Assembly (NCBI GenBank): GCA_029204225.1
Contig: CM055109.1
Span: forward strand, 4,176,299-4,240,298
DNA: 64,000 nt
Direction: 5' to 3'
Source of the DNA: Diphasiastrum complanatum
Taxonomy: Eukaryota > Streptophyta > Lycopodiopsida > Lycopodiales > Lycopodiaceae
Below, one piece after another: positions 51,836 through 62,339 of the stretch. The notes beneath the pieces were generated by a model, which did no database searches, had not been told where the DNA came from, and worked only from the letters and a program-made list of their open reading frames with translations. Each line of letters begins with the position of its first letter. Within the stretch, counting starts at the first letter, position 1. Position numbers and translations under genes: made by a program.

Positions 51836-53721
51836 TTTGGCCTTGGTACTAGGTTTATTACATGATCTACCTCTCTGCTAGGTGGTAAACCATGTGGCAA
51901 ATCTTCAGGAAAAACATCTTTAAATTTAGACAATAAAGTTTCTAATTTACTGATTTTCTGCTGAATAGAACTGGAAATAGAAACTTCAGGAATAAACTGA
52001 AAGTCACATAAGAATACCTGATGGTCTTCGTCTCCGATTAGCTGACAGAGCTCTGAACTGCAGACCATAGGGCTGTTGGGAACATCATGCTCCCCATGCA
52101 ACTGGATCTCTCGGCCTTTATACTGAAAGCTGAGGGTGTTCTCCTGATAGTTTCTGTGGAGGGAAGGTCCTAAACTGTAGAGCCAATCTCTCCCGAGAAC
52201 AATGTCTGTTCGATCCAGGTGCATTATCTGAAAGTTTATTTGATCTTGGTACCCCTGAATACCAAGATTTAACTTGCTTACCATAGTTTCCCATATTTTT
52301 TTATCTTCACCCTTAGCTAATGAAACTATGTATCTATGCTGACTAGGTACTTCTAGTAGTTTAAGCTTTTTAACCAGGGTGTGGTTGATGAAATTATGGG
52401 TTGCCCCATCATCAACCATGACTCTTACTGACTGGTTACCAACTTTCCCATGCATACGTACTAGGTCATGCGGCCCAAAGCTGAAGGGTCTCGCTAACAT
52501 TGCAGAGGTCAGCTGGCAACAGTGTTCATGATCTTCATGATACACTTTGATCTCGGAAGCTGCCGAGTCACTGGGGAAACATACAGTCTGAACAAGATGA
52601 ACTTGTTTTTTATCTTTCTTATCTTTTTTAGTGAAAGGCCCCTTGGGACACTGTCTGACTGTGTGTCCCTTGCCCATACACACAAAGCACAAACGTTCTT
52701 GTTTGGCTTTCTCAAAATCATCTGGTTTTAAGGGCTGTATGAGTGAAGGGCGTTTCTGAGGAGCTTCACCTTTAAATTTATCTTCTTTCTTTCTTTTTAA
52801 AAATTTCTTTTTAAATTGAAAGTCTTTCTGAGGAAACTGCTCAGAAAGTGGTTGCTGTCTCGCTCTCTTCCTACCCACTGAATCATCATAGATTTGAGCA
52901 TATCTGAGAGCTTGCTCAAGGGTAGTAGGCGAGTTTCTCTGGACCTCTACTTTATATTCATCTTTGAGGCCACGGACAAATCCCCTGATTTTTTGATAGT
53001 CATCCATATTTTTAATCTTTAAAATTGCCTCTCGATACTGCGAGATATATTGGATGAGGGACTTGTCCATTACTGTTCTTTCCCAGGCTTCCCAGGCTCT
53101 ATCAAGTTCATTCTCTGGTAGAAATTCTCTTAGGAAAGCTTCTTCAAAAGCTTTCCATGACCGGAGAGTCTGCCCAGTCTCCTGGAGATTTAACCACCAC
53201 TTATAGGCCATAGGTCCTAAAGAAAGACTGGCCTCAATTGCTTGCAAATGGTCAGGGGTCTGTTTAAGAGCATGAATGTTCTTCCATTTGCTGAGGAAGG
53301 TTTGTAGAATATCTGCATTTCTATCCTTCTCTTCCCCATTAAAAGTAGGAGGCTTTAAATCTTTAAAAACACTGGGGTGAGACCGTAAAGTCTCACCCGA
53401 AACTGATGGAAGTGGAGAAGGGGATAACTGAGAAGTGGAGGGAAGGCTTCCTTTCGCGGAGCTCAAAATCAAGTTTTTGAGTTCAGCGAACGAGTCGTCC
53501 ACACTGGACTTGAAATTGGCTAATGCCAGCTTCAGTTCATCCACTTCTGTTACCAATTGGAGGAACTGCTCCTTGGTAACTAGTTCGTCGAGTTCTTCGG
53601 CGAACTGTTCCTGTTCTTCTACTTACATGGGTTCCTTCCCTTTTCTGTAAGCCAAGGCTTCTGTTTCAAGTTCGTCGAAGCCTCTCTCCTGGGGTTGATC
53701 AGGTCCCTGAGGAGTGGTCAT
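51823..53721 (-). pseudogene. Element G gag and protease
   Basis: The likely start is ATG at 53721 (MTTPQGPDQPQERGFDELET); a TAA 33 codons later (just after KGKEPM) interrupts it, and the frame then stays open to 51823. Gag core: FKDLKPPTFNGEEKDRNA, WLNLQETGQTL. A Lys-rich region precedes the zinc knuckle CFVCMGKGHTVRQC. The protease motif is VMVDDGATHNFI, with Asp where most have Ser or Thr after the catalytic Asp. The frame ends soon after HVINLVPRP, and about 30 residues expected before the RT start are absent, so a deletion with frameshift separates it from RT. Confidence 0.88.
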
Positions 53722-54524
53722 CTTCGAAACTGAAAGAGAGCTACCTTAACTTCTGAAGGAAAAAAGTCTAAAAGACTAATTTACAACTGTACAAGGGAAA
53801 GGAAAGATGACTTAGCTGTTTCTGAGGACTGTACTTCCAAAGAAAGAATGAAGAGGAACCCTTTCAGCTCTTTTCCCCAAAATTTCAGACCTGCTGTTCC
53901 GAAAAATGCCAGTTTGAGGCTTCAAAACGGTACTAAATTTCCTGGTTTTTTGAGGATAGTAGCTCGCTGGTCTGATTGCAATCCAACTTGTCCACAAAAA
54001 GGCAAATCTGAAGTCCAAAAACCCTTCTGAGTTCTGAAATTTCAGAAGTCTCTTACTCACTGATCTGGTAGAAATCCTCTTGCTCCAAATCTCTGACGTT
54101 GGGGCCCAAAAACTTGTTGAAAAACCAGATTTTCAGAAGCACTGGCAGCGCTGGCCCTGCTCCTCTTTTTTGGCTTCCAACTCGCTGAAAACCAGTAACT
54201 TTTTCCCTGGAAATCGGATGTAGGTCTCTGACTGTACAGCGATGGAGGTGCTGGCTTCTTCCTACTCTAATTTCGCTGGGAAAACTACGAAGAATCCTCT
54301 GAAGTCAGTGAGAAACAGCTGTTTTTTCAGCGAGTTACCTACACTTGGAATCTGACTCCTTGCTACTGTGATTTCTCAGTGGAAATCAGAAGTTTGAAGG
54401 CTGCTCCTACAGCGATCCTCCTCCTCTATTCCTCTCTGAGAATCTGAGAAACACTTCCTATCTTCTGATAGCTTTCTCTACTGCTGTCCTAAACTCCCTA
54501 GGATGGAGATGGCTCTGATACCAG
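53722..54524 (-). other. Element G leader with PBS
   Basis: Non-coding leader between the 5' LTR and gag. TGGTATCAGAGCC (complement of 54511-54523) lies one base from the LTR and matches initiator tRNA-Met. Confidence 0.85.
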
Positions 54525-54880
54525 TGTAATAGATCCTAACACCATAGTAGGGCAAACACTAACTGATCCACCCAACCTTGCCTACTCCCTGATATAGAGT
54601 AAGCCCCTCCTAGCCCAGTGTGAGGACTGGTAGCATGCTACTGCCAAGTGTCGGCCACGTGGCACTGACGTGGCCGACTGCACGTCGGGACCCAACTGGG
54701 GGCCCTATCCTGCTGACAGGGTCCCTAGGCTGTGTTAGGCCCGCCATGGCTATGGACCGTGCTGGGGCACACTACTCACACTGTCTTGCCCTGTTGGTCA
54801 TGTACGCTGGACACGACCCTGACTGTGGTATCTGACCTATCTGTGTTCTCTAGGGTTCGGCACTGGTTACGAGCTCGTAA
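54525..54880 (-). repeat. 5' LTR of element G (right on the map)
   Basis: 356 bp, nearly identical to 48655-49010. GAGAG follows at 54881-54885. Confidence 0.95.
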
Positions 54881-56720
54881 GAGAGAGGCAGACCATTTAG
54901 TGGTAATCGTGATAGACCGAAGAATGTCACCAATTATGTTGAAGAAGAGGAACCTAAACATGAAGAAGGTGATGCTTTTCTTCTTTGTGCAAGCAACAAT
55001 AGCCAGAAAGATGTTTCGTATATTGATTCAGGAGCATCCGCCCACATGACGTCACATAAAGAATGGTTCACAAATTTGGACCAAAGTTGCAAGAAGTCTT
55101 CAGTTGTACTTGGTGATGATAGATCACATTCCGTTGATGGAGTGGGCAACATCAAAGTAAGAAGCTTGATTACAAATGAAGCAAGTGCAACTAATACATC
55201 TCATATTCATAATACCTTGTATGTTCAAAAGCTAGCAAAGAATCTACTATCTATGGGAAGTCTTATCAACCAAGGAGACAAAGTGGATTTTTATAAGGAC
55301 AAATGTCTTGTGAAAGATATCAACAAGAACTACTCAATGATTGCAAGTGGAACAAGAGCTGAAAACATGTTTATGAGCTACAGACTGCTTTTTCGGCCAC
55401 ATCTACACCTCATGTTTATGACAAGAGCACTTTACGGCATGAGAGATTTGGGCACCTGAACTATAGAAGTTTGAAGTAGTTGCATGACAAGAAAATGGTT
55501 TAGGGACTTCCTCGAAATGTTTCCAGTGGAGGTGTATGCGAGGCTTGTGCATATAGTAAGCAGTCACGAAGACCTTTTGATACCAGTACTTTCAAGGCAA
55601 AGGGAGTACTTGATCTTATTCATAGCGACTTGAGGGGACCTACACAGACGACATCAAATGGTGGTTTATGCTATCTCATTTCAATTATTGATGATTTTTT
55701 TTGTAAAGTATGGATCTACGTCTTGAAGAACAAGTTTGATGCATTTGATAAGTTTGTGAGATTCAAAAACTTGGTCGAATATGAGTGCAATAAGAAGATC
55801 AAAGTCTTACGCACTGATAGAGGTGGTGAATACAAATCAAATGAGTTTGATGATTTTTGTAAGCAGTATGGGATCAAGCACCAACTTATTACCTCATATA
55901 CTCCTCAACCGAATGGTGTAGCTGAGAGAAACAACAAGACACTGGTTGAGTGTGTTGTAAGTATGATGAATTAGGCAAAGAGTTTTCCCAATTCCTTTTG
56001 GGTCGAAGCAGTGAAGACTGTAGGATATCTACAGAATCGTTCTCCTATGAAGATTTAGGCAGGTATCACCCCTGAAGAGGCTTATAGTGGGCATAAACCA
56101 GCTATAAGGTTTATGCCCACTATAATTATTTGGTTCTCTTGCTTTCATGAAGATTCATGATGAGCGTAGAAGATTCTAAGTCTTTCAAGTGTATCTTTAT
56201 TGGTTATCTTGACGATTCAAAAGCATATAAATTGTTTGATCTTGTTACTAAAGTGGTACACACTAGTAGAGATGTTATGTTTGATGAGCAAAAGACTTAT
56301 TAATTTGAAGTTGTTGATGACTCCCCACCATGGATAGAACTGGATAGTTTGGATGATGTGCAACATAATGAATGGGCATGCAGGACCTATTAATCATGAT
56401 GCAGAAGAAAGACACGAAGTTCCTATTCAAGCTACTATCGGTGGAGCACAACCCATAAAGAGACCGAAATGATATATGAGATCGATGGAGAATACAGAGG
56501 TCCCAGAGACAAGTGAGCAAGGTGGAGTTCAGAACTTGAGATCGAGACATGTAAATTATGCTTTTATGGCTAATGCCTTGGTTGAGAAGGAATCTAGTTC
56601 ATTCCAAGAAGCTACAAGTACACCTGAGCGGCATGAAGCCATGAAAGAGGAATACACATCAATTGTAAAGAATGATACATGGGATCTAGTACCTTCTAAG
56701 CCAGACAAGGAAGTGTCAGG
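54881..56720 (+). pseudogene. Copia H protease-integrase, RT lost
   Basis: Continues the gag linker (RERGRPFSGNRDRPKN) into the protease (SYIDSGASAHMTSHKEWF), the pre-integrase region (LYVQKLAKNLLSMGSLINQG), and, after stops near 55457-55480, the integrase core (LIHSDLRGP, LRTDRGGEYKSNEF, NGVAERNNKTLVE). More stops follow from 55974. The last recognisable segment is the RT opening (AMKEEYTSIVKNDTWDLVPS) up to about 56720. Confidence 0.85.
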
Positions 56721-57460
56721 AGATGGTGAGAAGGGAAATCTCCTTGATGCATGCACTACAACATATGTAGGTGAACACAAATAGAAATTATGCGGCGATT
56801 TGCGGAGTGGAAGAGCAGGCAGTCATACAAAGCAATAAGAGAGTCAAACAACAAACATAATAGCAAGATCATGCAATACTAATATTTGAATGCAACAACA
56901 GGACAATAGTCGATTCAGATTGATATGCATGAAAATACAAGTCAGATTTATGCTATGAGCACAAGACAATTGTGGACGAAACCGCGTGCTCAAGAAGCTA
57001 ACTTCATTTGTAAAAGCTATGAGCTTATTATTGACAATCAGTCTAAAAGAAAGAATCAATACGTGAAAGCATCTGGTACAATATCTATCTCTGATCACAC
57101 TTGTGTTTTCATAGTATATCATATATGATTACAATAGTCATCTGTATACAATTTTACATTAGTGCAAATGTACATACAAAAGGTGGCGTGGAGCCGTTGT
57201 GCCGTCCGGAGTAGATCATGGTTGCTGCTATCATTGTCCAGGTATTTGCACAGTACATGAAGTGGGTGTGGGGAGCCTTCGGCCAAGTCAGCCTTCCTTG
57301 ACAAGTTGATCACGTCGGCCAAGTTAGCCAATCTAATGCTTGTTTTTGATAATAGAGTATTTCTATAGATTGTGTGACAATGCATGTAAAACAACAACAA
57401 TGTGAATGGAACTAGATTAACATGGGATTTAGGAGAGTAGAGTAATAAATTCAAGAAAAT
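56721..57460. other. Unrecognised sequence between Copia fragments
   Basis: Short open frames only. In minus orientation it lies downstream of a Copia RNase H end and purine tract (57460-57480), so it may contain an LTR, but no second copy is present to prove it. Confidence 0.35.
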
Positions 57461-57620
57461 TCTCCCCCCCCTTAATTTGGATTTTTGATCTTCAGACTAA
57501 GCAATGCACAAATTTGTTGTTTGCATCAATGTTCAATGCCTTGGTAAACACATCTACAATCATGTCCTGTGTTCGACAGTACATTGAGCTTACCTCTCAA
57601 TCAAAAACTACAGTCTTGGT
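57460..57620 (-). pseudogene. Copia RNase H terminus and purine tract (fragment I-3)
   Basis: The minus strand reads DMIVDVFTKALNIDANNKFV, the usual end of Copia pol, then a stop and the purine run AAGGGGGGGGAGAA. It is a separate element end from the one 300 bp to the right. Confidence 0.55.
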
Positions 57621-57639
57621 ATAGTGATAGCAAAAAATC

Positions 57640-58930
57640 TTAATGGAAAACATGTGAAGGTCCGAAAATATGTAGCCGGCCTTCGGTTTTCAGGATGCTT
57701 ATTACTTGAACGATTTGTTTAAGGTTGAGCATAAAAAATCTAACACTCCCCCTTAAATGTGGATCCTGAAAAACTTTGATCTTTAGATTTAACATATCGT
57801 TAAATCTGAGATGTTGCTCCTTTGATAGAGCCTTTGTGAAGTAATCTGCTGCCATGTAGTTTGTTCTGGAGAAAACCAATTCTACTTCTTTGTTGTGCAC
57901 TTTCTCTCTAAGATAATGATACCTGATTTCTATATGTTTGCTTCGAGAGTGAAATCTCGGATTGTGCTTTAATTGTCACAATAGATTGTTGTAGGAAGTG
58001 GTTGTGCAAGGTTCAGGTCTACAATCATGCCTTAGCCATATCGTCTCTTTGGTTGCATTGGTGGTAGCTATGTATTTGGATTTCGTTGATGATAATGCAA
58101 CTGAGGCCTGCTTCCGGTTGTTCCATGAGATTGGGCCTTGGTTGTATAATAATACAAATCTAGAAGTTGATTTTCTGGTGTCGACATCTCCTGCCCAATC
58201 TGCATCTGTGTAGGCTTGAAGGATGTTGGCAGTGTGGCTGCCTCCATAGTAGATGCTGAGAGTTTTCATTGCTTGGATGTACTTCATGACCTTTGTTAGT
58301 GCCTTCCAATGAGTTAAGCCTGGATTTGATAGGAACTGGCTGAGTAAACTGATCGAATATGCAAGGTCTGGTTGTGTGCAGATCATTGCGTACATCAGTG
58401 AGCCGATGACGGATTGACTTAGTGCTTCATCTCCTCCTTTTCTGCCTCAGTTTGAGGAGACTGTTCCTTTGATAACTTTAGTCCAGGGTCGAGTGGAAAG
58501 TGACTTGGTTTGCATTTGGCCATTCCATACTTCTCCAGCACATTGTTGAAATATTGTTGTTGATTGATAAAGATCAGTATGTTGGGTCGATCTCGTTGAA
58601 TTTGAATTTCAAGACAATAGTGGGCTAGACTCATGTTAGTCATCTTGTATTCCTGGGCCGGCCAGCATGCATTTTGTATTCTTCATCAGATTTAGATTAT
58701 TACTGAATAATAGTGTATCATCTACATAGATAGTGATGATGATAAAGGAATCTAACACAGACTTGAAGTAGACATTTGAGTCTGTTGAGTTTGGAATAAA
58801 ACTATTCTTTATCAGAAATGCGTTGATCTTCTGGAACCAGGCTCTGGGTGACTGTTTCAGTCCGTAGAGCGCCTTGTGACGGTCGTAGAGGACCACATAG
58901 GTCGCAAAGGACCACAAAGGTCGCAGAAGT
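57640..58930 (-). pseudogene. Copia RT-RNase H fragment I-1
   Basis: From about 58880 the minus strand reads [40 protein letters not shown] with YVDD intact, then, after a frame change, LAHYCLEIQIQRDRPN, and RNase H (PDLAYSISLLSQFLSNPG, AYTDADWAGDVDTRKSTSRF, YFTKALSKEQHLRFNDML). It ends in the purine tract AAGGGGGAG (complement of 57746-57755) before TGTTAGATTTTTTATG, the presumed 3' LTR start. Frameshifts near 58640 and 58410 and a stop near 57975 disable it. Confidence 0.82.
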
Positions 58931-59170
58931 CGCAAAGGACCACAAAGCTATCACATTAGGGACCGAAGAGGACCGTAGAGGTCACAGAGGTCACAAAGGA
59001 CTGCAGAGGGACCCAGAGGTTGCAGAGGACCGCAGAGGACTGTAGAGGGACCGTAGAACTCAGAGGACCGCAGAGGACTGTAGAGGGACCGTAGAACTCA
59101 GAGGACCGCAGAGGGACCGTAGAGGTCGCAGAGGGACCGTAGAGGTCGCAAAGGACCACAGAGGGACCGT
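58880..59170. repeat. GGACC-type minisatellite inside Copia RT
   Basis: About 290 bp built from 9-11-bp units (AGAGGACCGC, AGAGGGACCGT, AGAGGTCGCA), including a perfectly repeated 38-bp higher-order unit around 59030-59105. It begins where RT fragment I-1 starts and ends where fragment I-2 stops. Confidence 0.9.
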
Positions 59171-60110
59171 TGCATACATGAGAGATCCAAGTATCGATTG
59201 ATATAGATACTCTCTCAGATGCTCCTCTTCCTACTTGGTCTGAAGACATTGGTCCTTCGACAATCGCAGGCCTATATCCATAGGTGAGTGAGCTGATTTG
59301 CAATTAATCAGATTATATTTGATAAGATTGTTATGGAGATACCTTTGCTGAGTGATATAGATCAGCCGTCTTGCTTTGTGTCTGTGGATTTGAATACCTA
59401 GATAGTAGTAAGCTTCTTCCAGATTGGTCATGTCAAATTCGGAAGACAACATCTGTTTAGCATTCTTCACTAAATTGGTACTGTTGTTAAAAAACAATGT
59501 GCTGTCGACGTACAAGGTAATGATAATGAAGGAATGCTACACTTACTTGAAATAAGTATTGGATTTGGCAGTGCTTGGTTGAAAACCATATTGGATGAAG
59601 AATATGTTAATTTTTTTGAAACCAAGCTCTTGTTGATTGCTTCAAGCCATAGAGTGCTTTATGGATTTTACAAACATGATGCTTTATACCTTTGAGAACG
59701 TATCATTTAGGCTGGAGCATATAGTTGTCTTCTTTGATGACTTGATTCATATAAGCTGTCTGTACATCGAGTTGATGTACTTTGAGGTTGGCGCAACAAC
59801 ATATGATAGGAGAGCTCGGAGTCATGAATGCTTAGCTATTGGACTGAAAGTCTTGTTGTAGTCGATGTTGGGGATCTGAACGAATCCTCATGCTACTAGT
59901 CAAGCTTTCCTTCAATCAATAGCTCCATTGGCATTGCACTTGATCTTAAGGCCCATTTGCAATTGATGAGATTGCTGCCAACAAGAGGTTTGACTAGTGA
60001 CCATGTCTGGTTCTTGATCAGAGAGGAATATTCTCTATCCATCGTTTCTTTTCAGAGATCTGAGTCTGGTTTGCTAAGTGCTTCTTCGACAATAGTCGGT
60101 TCCTGCATTA
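59171..60110 (-). pseudogene. Copia RT fragment I-2
   Basis: On the minus strand, from about 59800, there are the RT pieces HQLDVQTAYMNQ-like, then ALYGLKQS-like (59660), [20 protein letters not shown], the catalytic motif changed to YVDS, and, from 59515, SSEFDMTNLEEAYYYLGIQI and RRLIYITQQRYLHNNL. After a stop at 59231 it reads to GSLMYAT at 59170, where the minisatellite begins. It overlaps fragment I-1 in protein content, so it is a second copy and not its 5' half. Confidence 0.7.
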
Positions 60111-60167
60111 AAAGACAGGTGGACTCAAGAATATACCTTGTGGGCTATGTGTGCCCTCAGTTCGATC

Positions 60168-60830
60168 TGTTAGAATTTAGCAATTTTCACATGGTTTTTG
60201 ATGAATATTAGACATCTATTTGGATCCACACGTGTGAGGACCTGTCCACACATGTGAAATGACACTTGTAATCAGATCTATTTTGATTAGCTTTCATTTG
60301 AGTCTAATATGACATCTCCTAAATTATAGGAGTTAGGTCCTAGATTGTAGGAATCTAGAAGGTCAAACAAACCACCAATGGATGATGTGGCAAACTTGAT
60401 AGATCTTATCCAAAGTGGATATGGATAAGTACATTGAGCTGTCCCACACGTGCTAGATGCAGCTTAGAGAGAGATTATGGTGATTTTGTACTTGACCCAT
60501 GATGGATCCATTTTTGAGCTATGATGAAAAATCTTGGTTTGTGGAGCAATCATTGTGTTTTGACTCTCTTAAGCACTTTCTTTGTGGATGAATGTTTAGT
60601 AAATGATAAGTAAACTACTTCTCTGTTATCAGGCTGTACAGTAGCTGTACTTCACACTTGTGAAGCCGTGGATCATCTTTTTTGATTGTTCTTGCTTGGA
60701 ATCCCAAAGATTGTCAAGTAGAAGCTAGATTTGGAAGCTAGTCTTGATATAGATCAAGAATCCAAGCTATCAATCACTCTTTGTGATCATTTGTAGATCA
60801 ATTTCAGTCCTTAAACTCTGAAATTTGACA
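60168..60830 (+). repeat. 5' LTR of Copia J
   Basis: 663 bp from TGTTAGAATTTAG to AAATTTGACA. A reverse-orientation copy is the solo LTR 34033-34568. It contains CACACGTGTG near 60229 and similar palindromes near 60250, 60450 and 60652. Confidence 0.88.
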
Positions 60831-60844
60831 TGGTATCAGAGCCA
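60831..60844 (+). other. Primer-binding site, initiator tRNA-Met
   Basis: TGGTATCAGAGCCA directly after the LTR. The leader 60845-61413 is non-coding and includes one more CACACGTGTG near 60993. Confidence 0.9.
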
Positions 60845-61413
60845 AGTCAAAGAGCTTAGTTGATGATCCAAAAATCTTCATTTTGGTGAAAGCATTGGTG
60901 CTAGAGTCACTTTGAAGCAGGGCGACCTTTTCTAATAGTTTACTTGTGATGTTGAGGTTCAGATTAGTTTGTAAAGTTCAGATGTACTTCTCACACGTGT
61001 GAGAGGCTGCTGGAGTTGTACTTTCACCAAAACTTTGTGTTTTTTCAATATTTGAGCTTCAAACAAGTTGTGTAGAGTGAAACTAGTGATGTGCTTATGA
61101 AAAACCATTGTTTTCATTATAGATTTGATGAGTGAATGGTGTCACAATCTTATTAGACCTACAAATCCTTGTGAGAGAGTTTGAGTCTTAGTTTTTTAGT
61201 TCAAGAGTGAAACTAAATTCAATTCTAAACACCATAGGAAGGCATAGATTGTGTAGAATACACTTTCCCAAATCTTTTTGAGTTCAAGATCATTATAGAT
61301 CTTGCTTCTTGAGTCTAGTGAGATTCAAGAGAGTAGCATTTTAGCTAAATTCTGAGAAAGGAAGAAGGGAGAGCCTTTGAATAGTACATTTGTTGTACTT
61401 GTTACTAGATAGA

Positions 61414-62097
61414 ATGGGTTCAATTGGAGCCTATCTTCTTGAGGCTAGTGAAAGGCTAAATTCTAATAATTATTCAACCTGGAAAGTAAGAATGGAGTCA
61501 CTACTTGTGCTCTAAGATATGTTTGATCTTGTCATAGGAGAGGAAGAAGAACCTCAAGGAGGGCAAGATCAAGTGAGGTACAAAAAGAGAGCTAGACTAG
61601 CATTACATTGCTTGAAAATGAATGTTAGTAATGAACTTCTAAAGGAAGTAGCATCTTGTACCTCGGCCAAGGAGGCATGGAACTACTTCAAAGGGATTTA
61701 TGAATCCAAAAATACCTCTAGATTGCTTATGATTAGAAACAAAGTTCTTCAAAGCATTAGAGGGAGTGATGAGAGTGCTCAAGGGTATGTCTTGAGAATA
61801 AAATCTCTCACCAAAGAACTTTCCATCATTAGTGAGGGTATTCATGATGATGAACTTGTTCAAATCATTTTGAAAGGTCTTGGAGATGAGTTCTCCAATC
61901 TTGTACAAAGCTTTGCTATTCAAGATGCACTACCTTCCATTGACAAGCTCCAGAGTGTGCTTGTGGCTGAGGAGAGTAGGATCCTTCATGTCAAGCAAAG
62001 GATTGGATTCTTAAAGTTGCATAATGGTGATGAGAAGGCCAACTTCTCAAGCAAGGGAAAGACAAAGTCAACCAGCAACGCAATTTTGTCCCGCTAG
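61414..62097 (+). pseudogene. Copia J gag
   Basis: ATG 61414 opens MGSIGAYLLEASERLNSNNY with the NYSTWKVRMES motif. A TAA at 61513-61515 interrupts (relatives have Gln there), after which the UBN2-type gag reads on (FDLVIGEEEEPQ, LHCLKMNVSNELLKEV, LVQIILKGLGDEFSNLVQSF) to 62097. The last eight codons or so are unrelated sequence. No zinc knuckle is reached. Confidence 0.85.
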
Positions 62098-62134
62098 CAT
62101 AGGGTGCGGAAACGCAAAAGCAGAAGCGAGTCAA

Positions 62135-62250
62135 CTAGGATGAGTAACGAATCTAATTAACATGGCATTCGAAGCGCAGAGTGCAACAAAAATTAGGATG
62201 ATTAATGAATTTGATTGACATGCCATTCCAAGCGCAGCTTATAACAAAAA
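62135..62250 (+). repeat. 58-bp diverged tandem duplication
   Basis: Units at about 62135 and 62193 share TAGGATGA, CATGGCATTC/CATGCCATTC and AAGCGCAG. The stretch 62098-62339 otherwise shows no gene; part of it may be the 3' UTR of the minus-strand gene to the right. Confidence 0.6.
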
Positions 62251-62339
62251 CGTGGTAAAGCCAGACAAAGAGCAACATGAATTGAAGCTACTAAATATTT
62301 ACAAGCAAATGTTTTTTTGAAGTTTTGTCATATGCAGGA

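Larger units (their letters stand above)
48655..54880 (-). mobile_element. Gypsy chromovirus element G, recent
   Basis: LTRs of 356 bp at 48655-49010 and 54525-54880 differ at one position that I can see. The target duplication GAGAG is exact (48650-48654 and 54881-54885). On the minus strand the order is PBS (complement of 54511-54523, TGGTATCAGAGCC), gag-protease, RT-RNase H, integrase, chromodomain, polypurine tract (complement of 49011-49025). This is the gene order of Ty3-Gypsy chromoviruses. Read in element orientation the LTR is TT...CA, not TG...CA. In spite of its youth the coding part carries two stops, a deletion at the protease-RT boundary and a frameshift, so it was probably moved in trans or broken soon after insertion. 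Confidence 0.93.
46911..56720 (+). mobile_element. Copia element H, interrupted by two insertions
   Basis: Coding resumes exactly across each insertion: gag N-terminus at 46911-47179, gag C-terminus and zinc knuckle at about 48033-48654, and protease to the start of RT at 54881-56720. The interruptions are a foldback element (47176-48024) and Gypsy element G (48655-54880). After 56720 the protein similarity stops, so RT and RNase H are missing. Several stops and frameshifts show an old, inactive copy. Confidence 0.8.
60168..62073 (+). mobile_element. Copia element J, 5' part
   Basis: 5' LTR, PBS, leader and gag of a Copia element of the same broad family as A and B. Sequence similarity ends at about 62073 inside the nucleocapsid region, so protease, pol and 3' LTR are missing here. 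Confidence 0.8.

Noticed and set aside
57640-60110. A single intact Copia RT gene on the minus strand
   Set aside because: The two RT parts overlap in content and are separated by a minisatellite, so they are two copies and not one gene.
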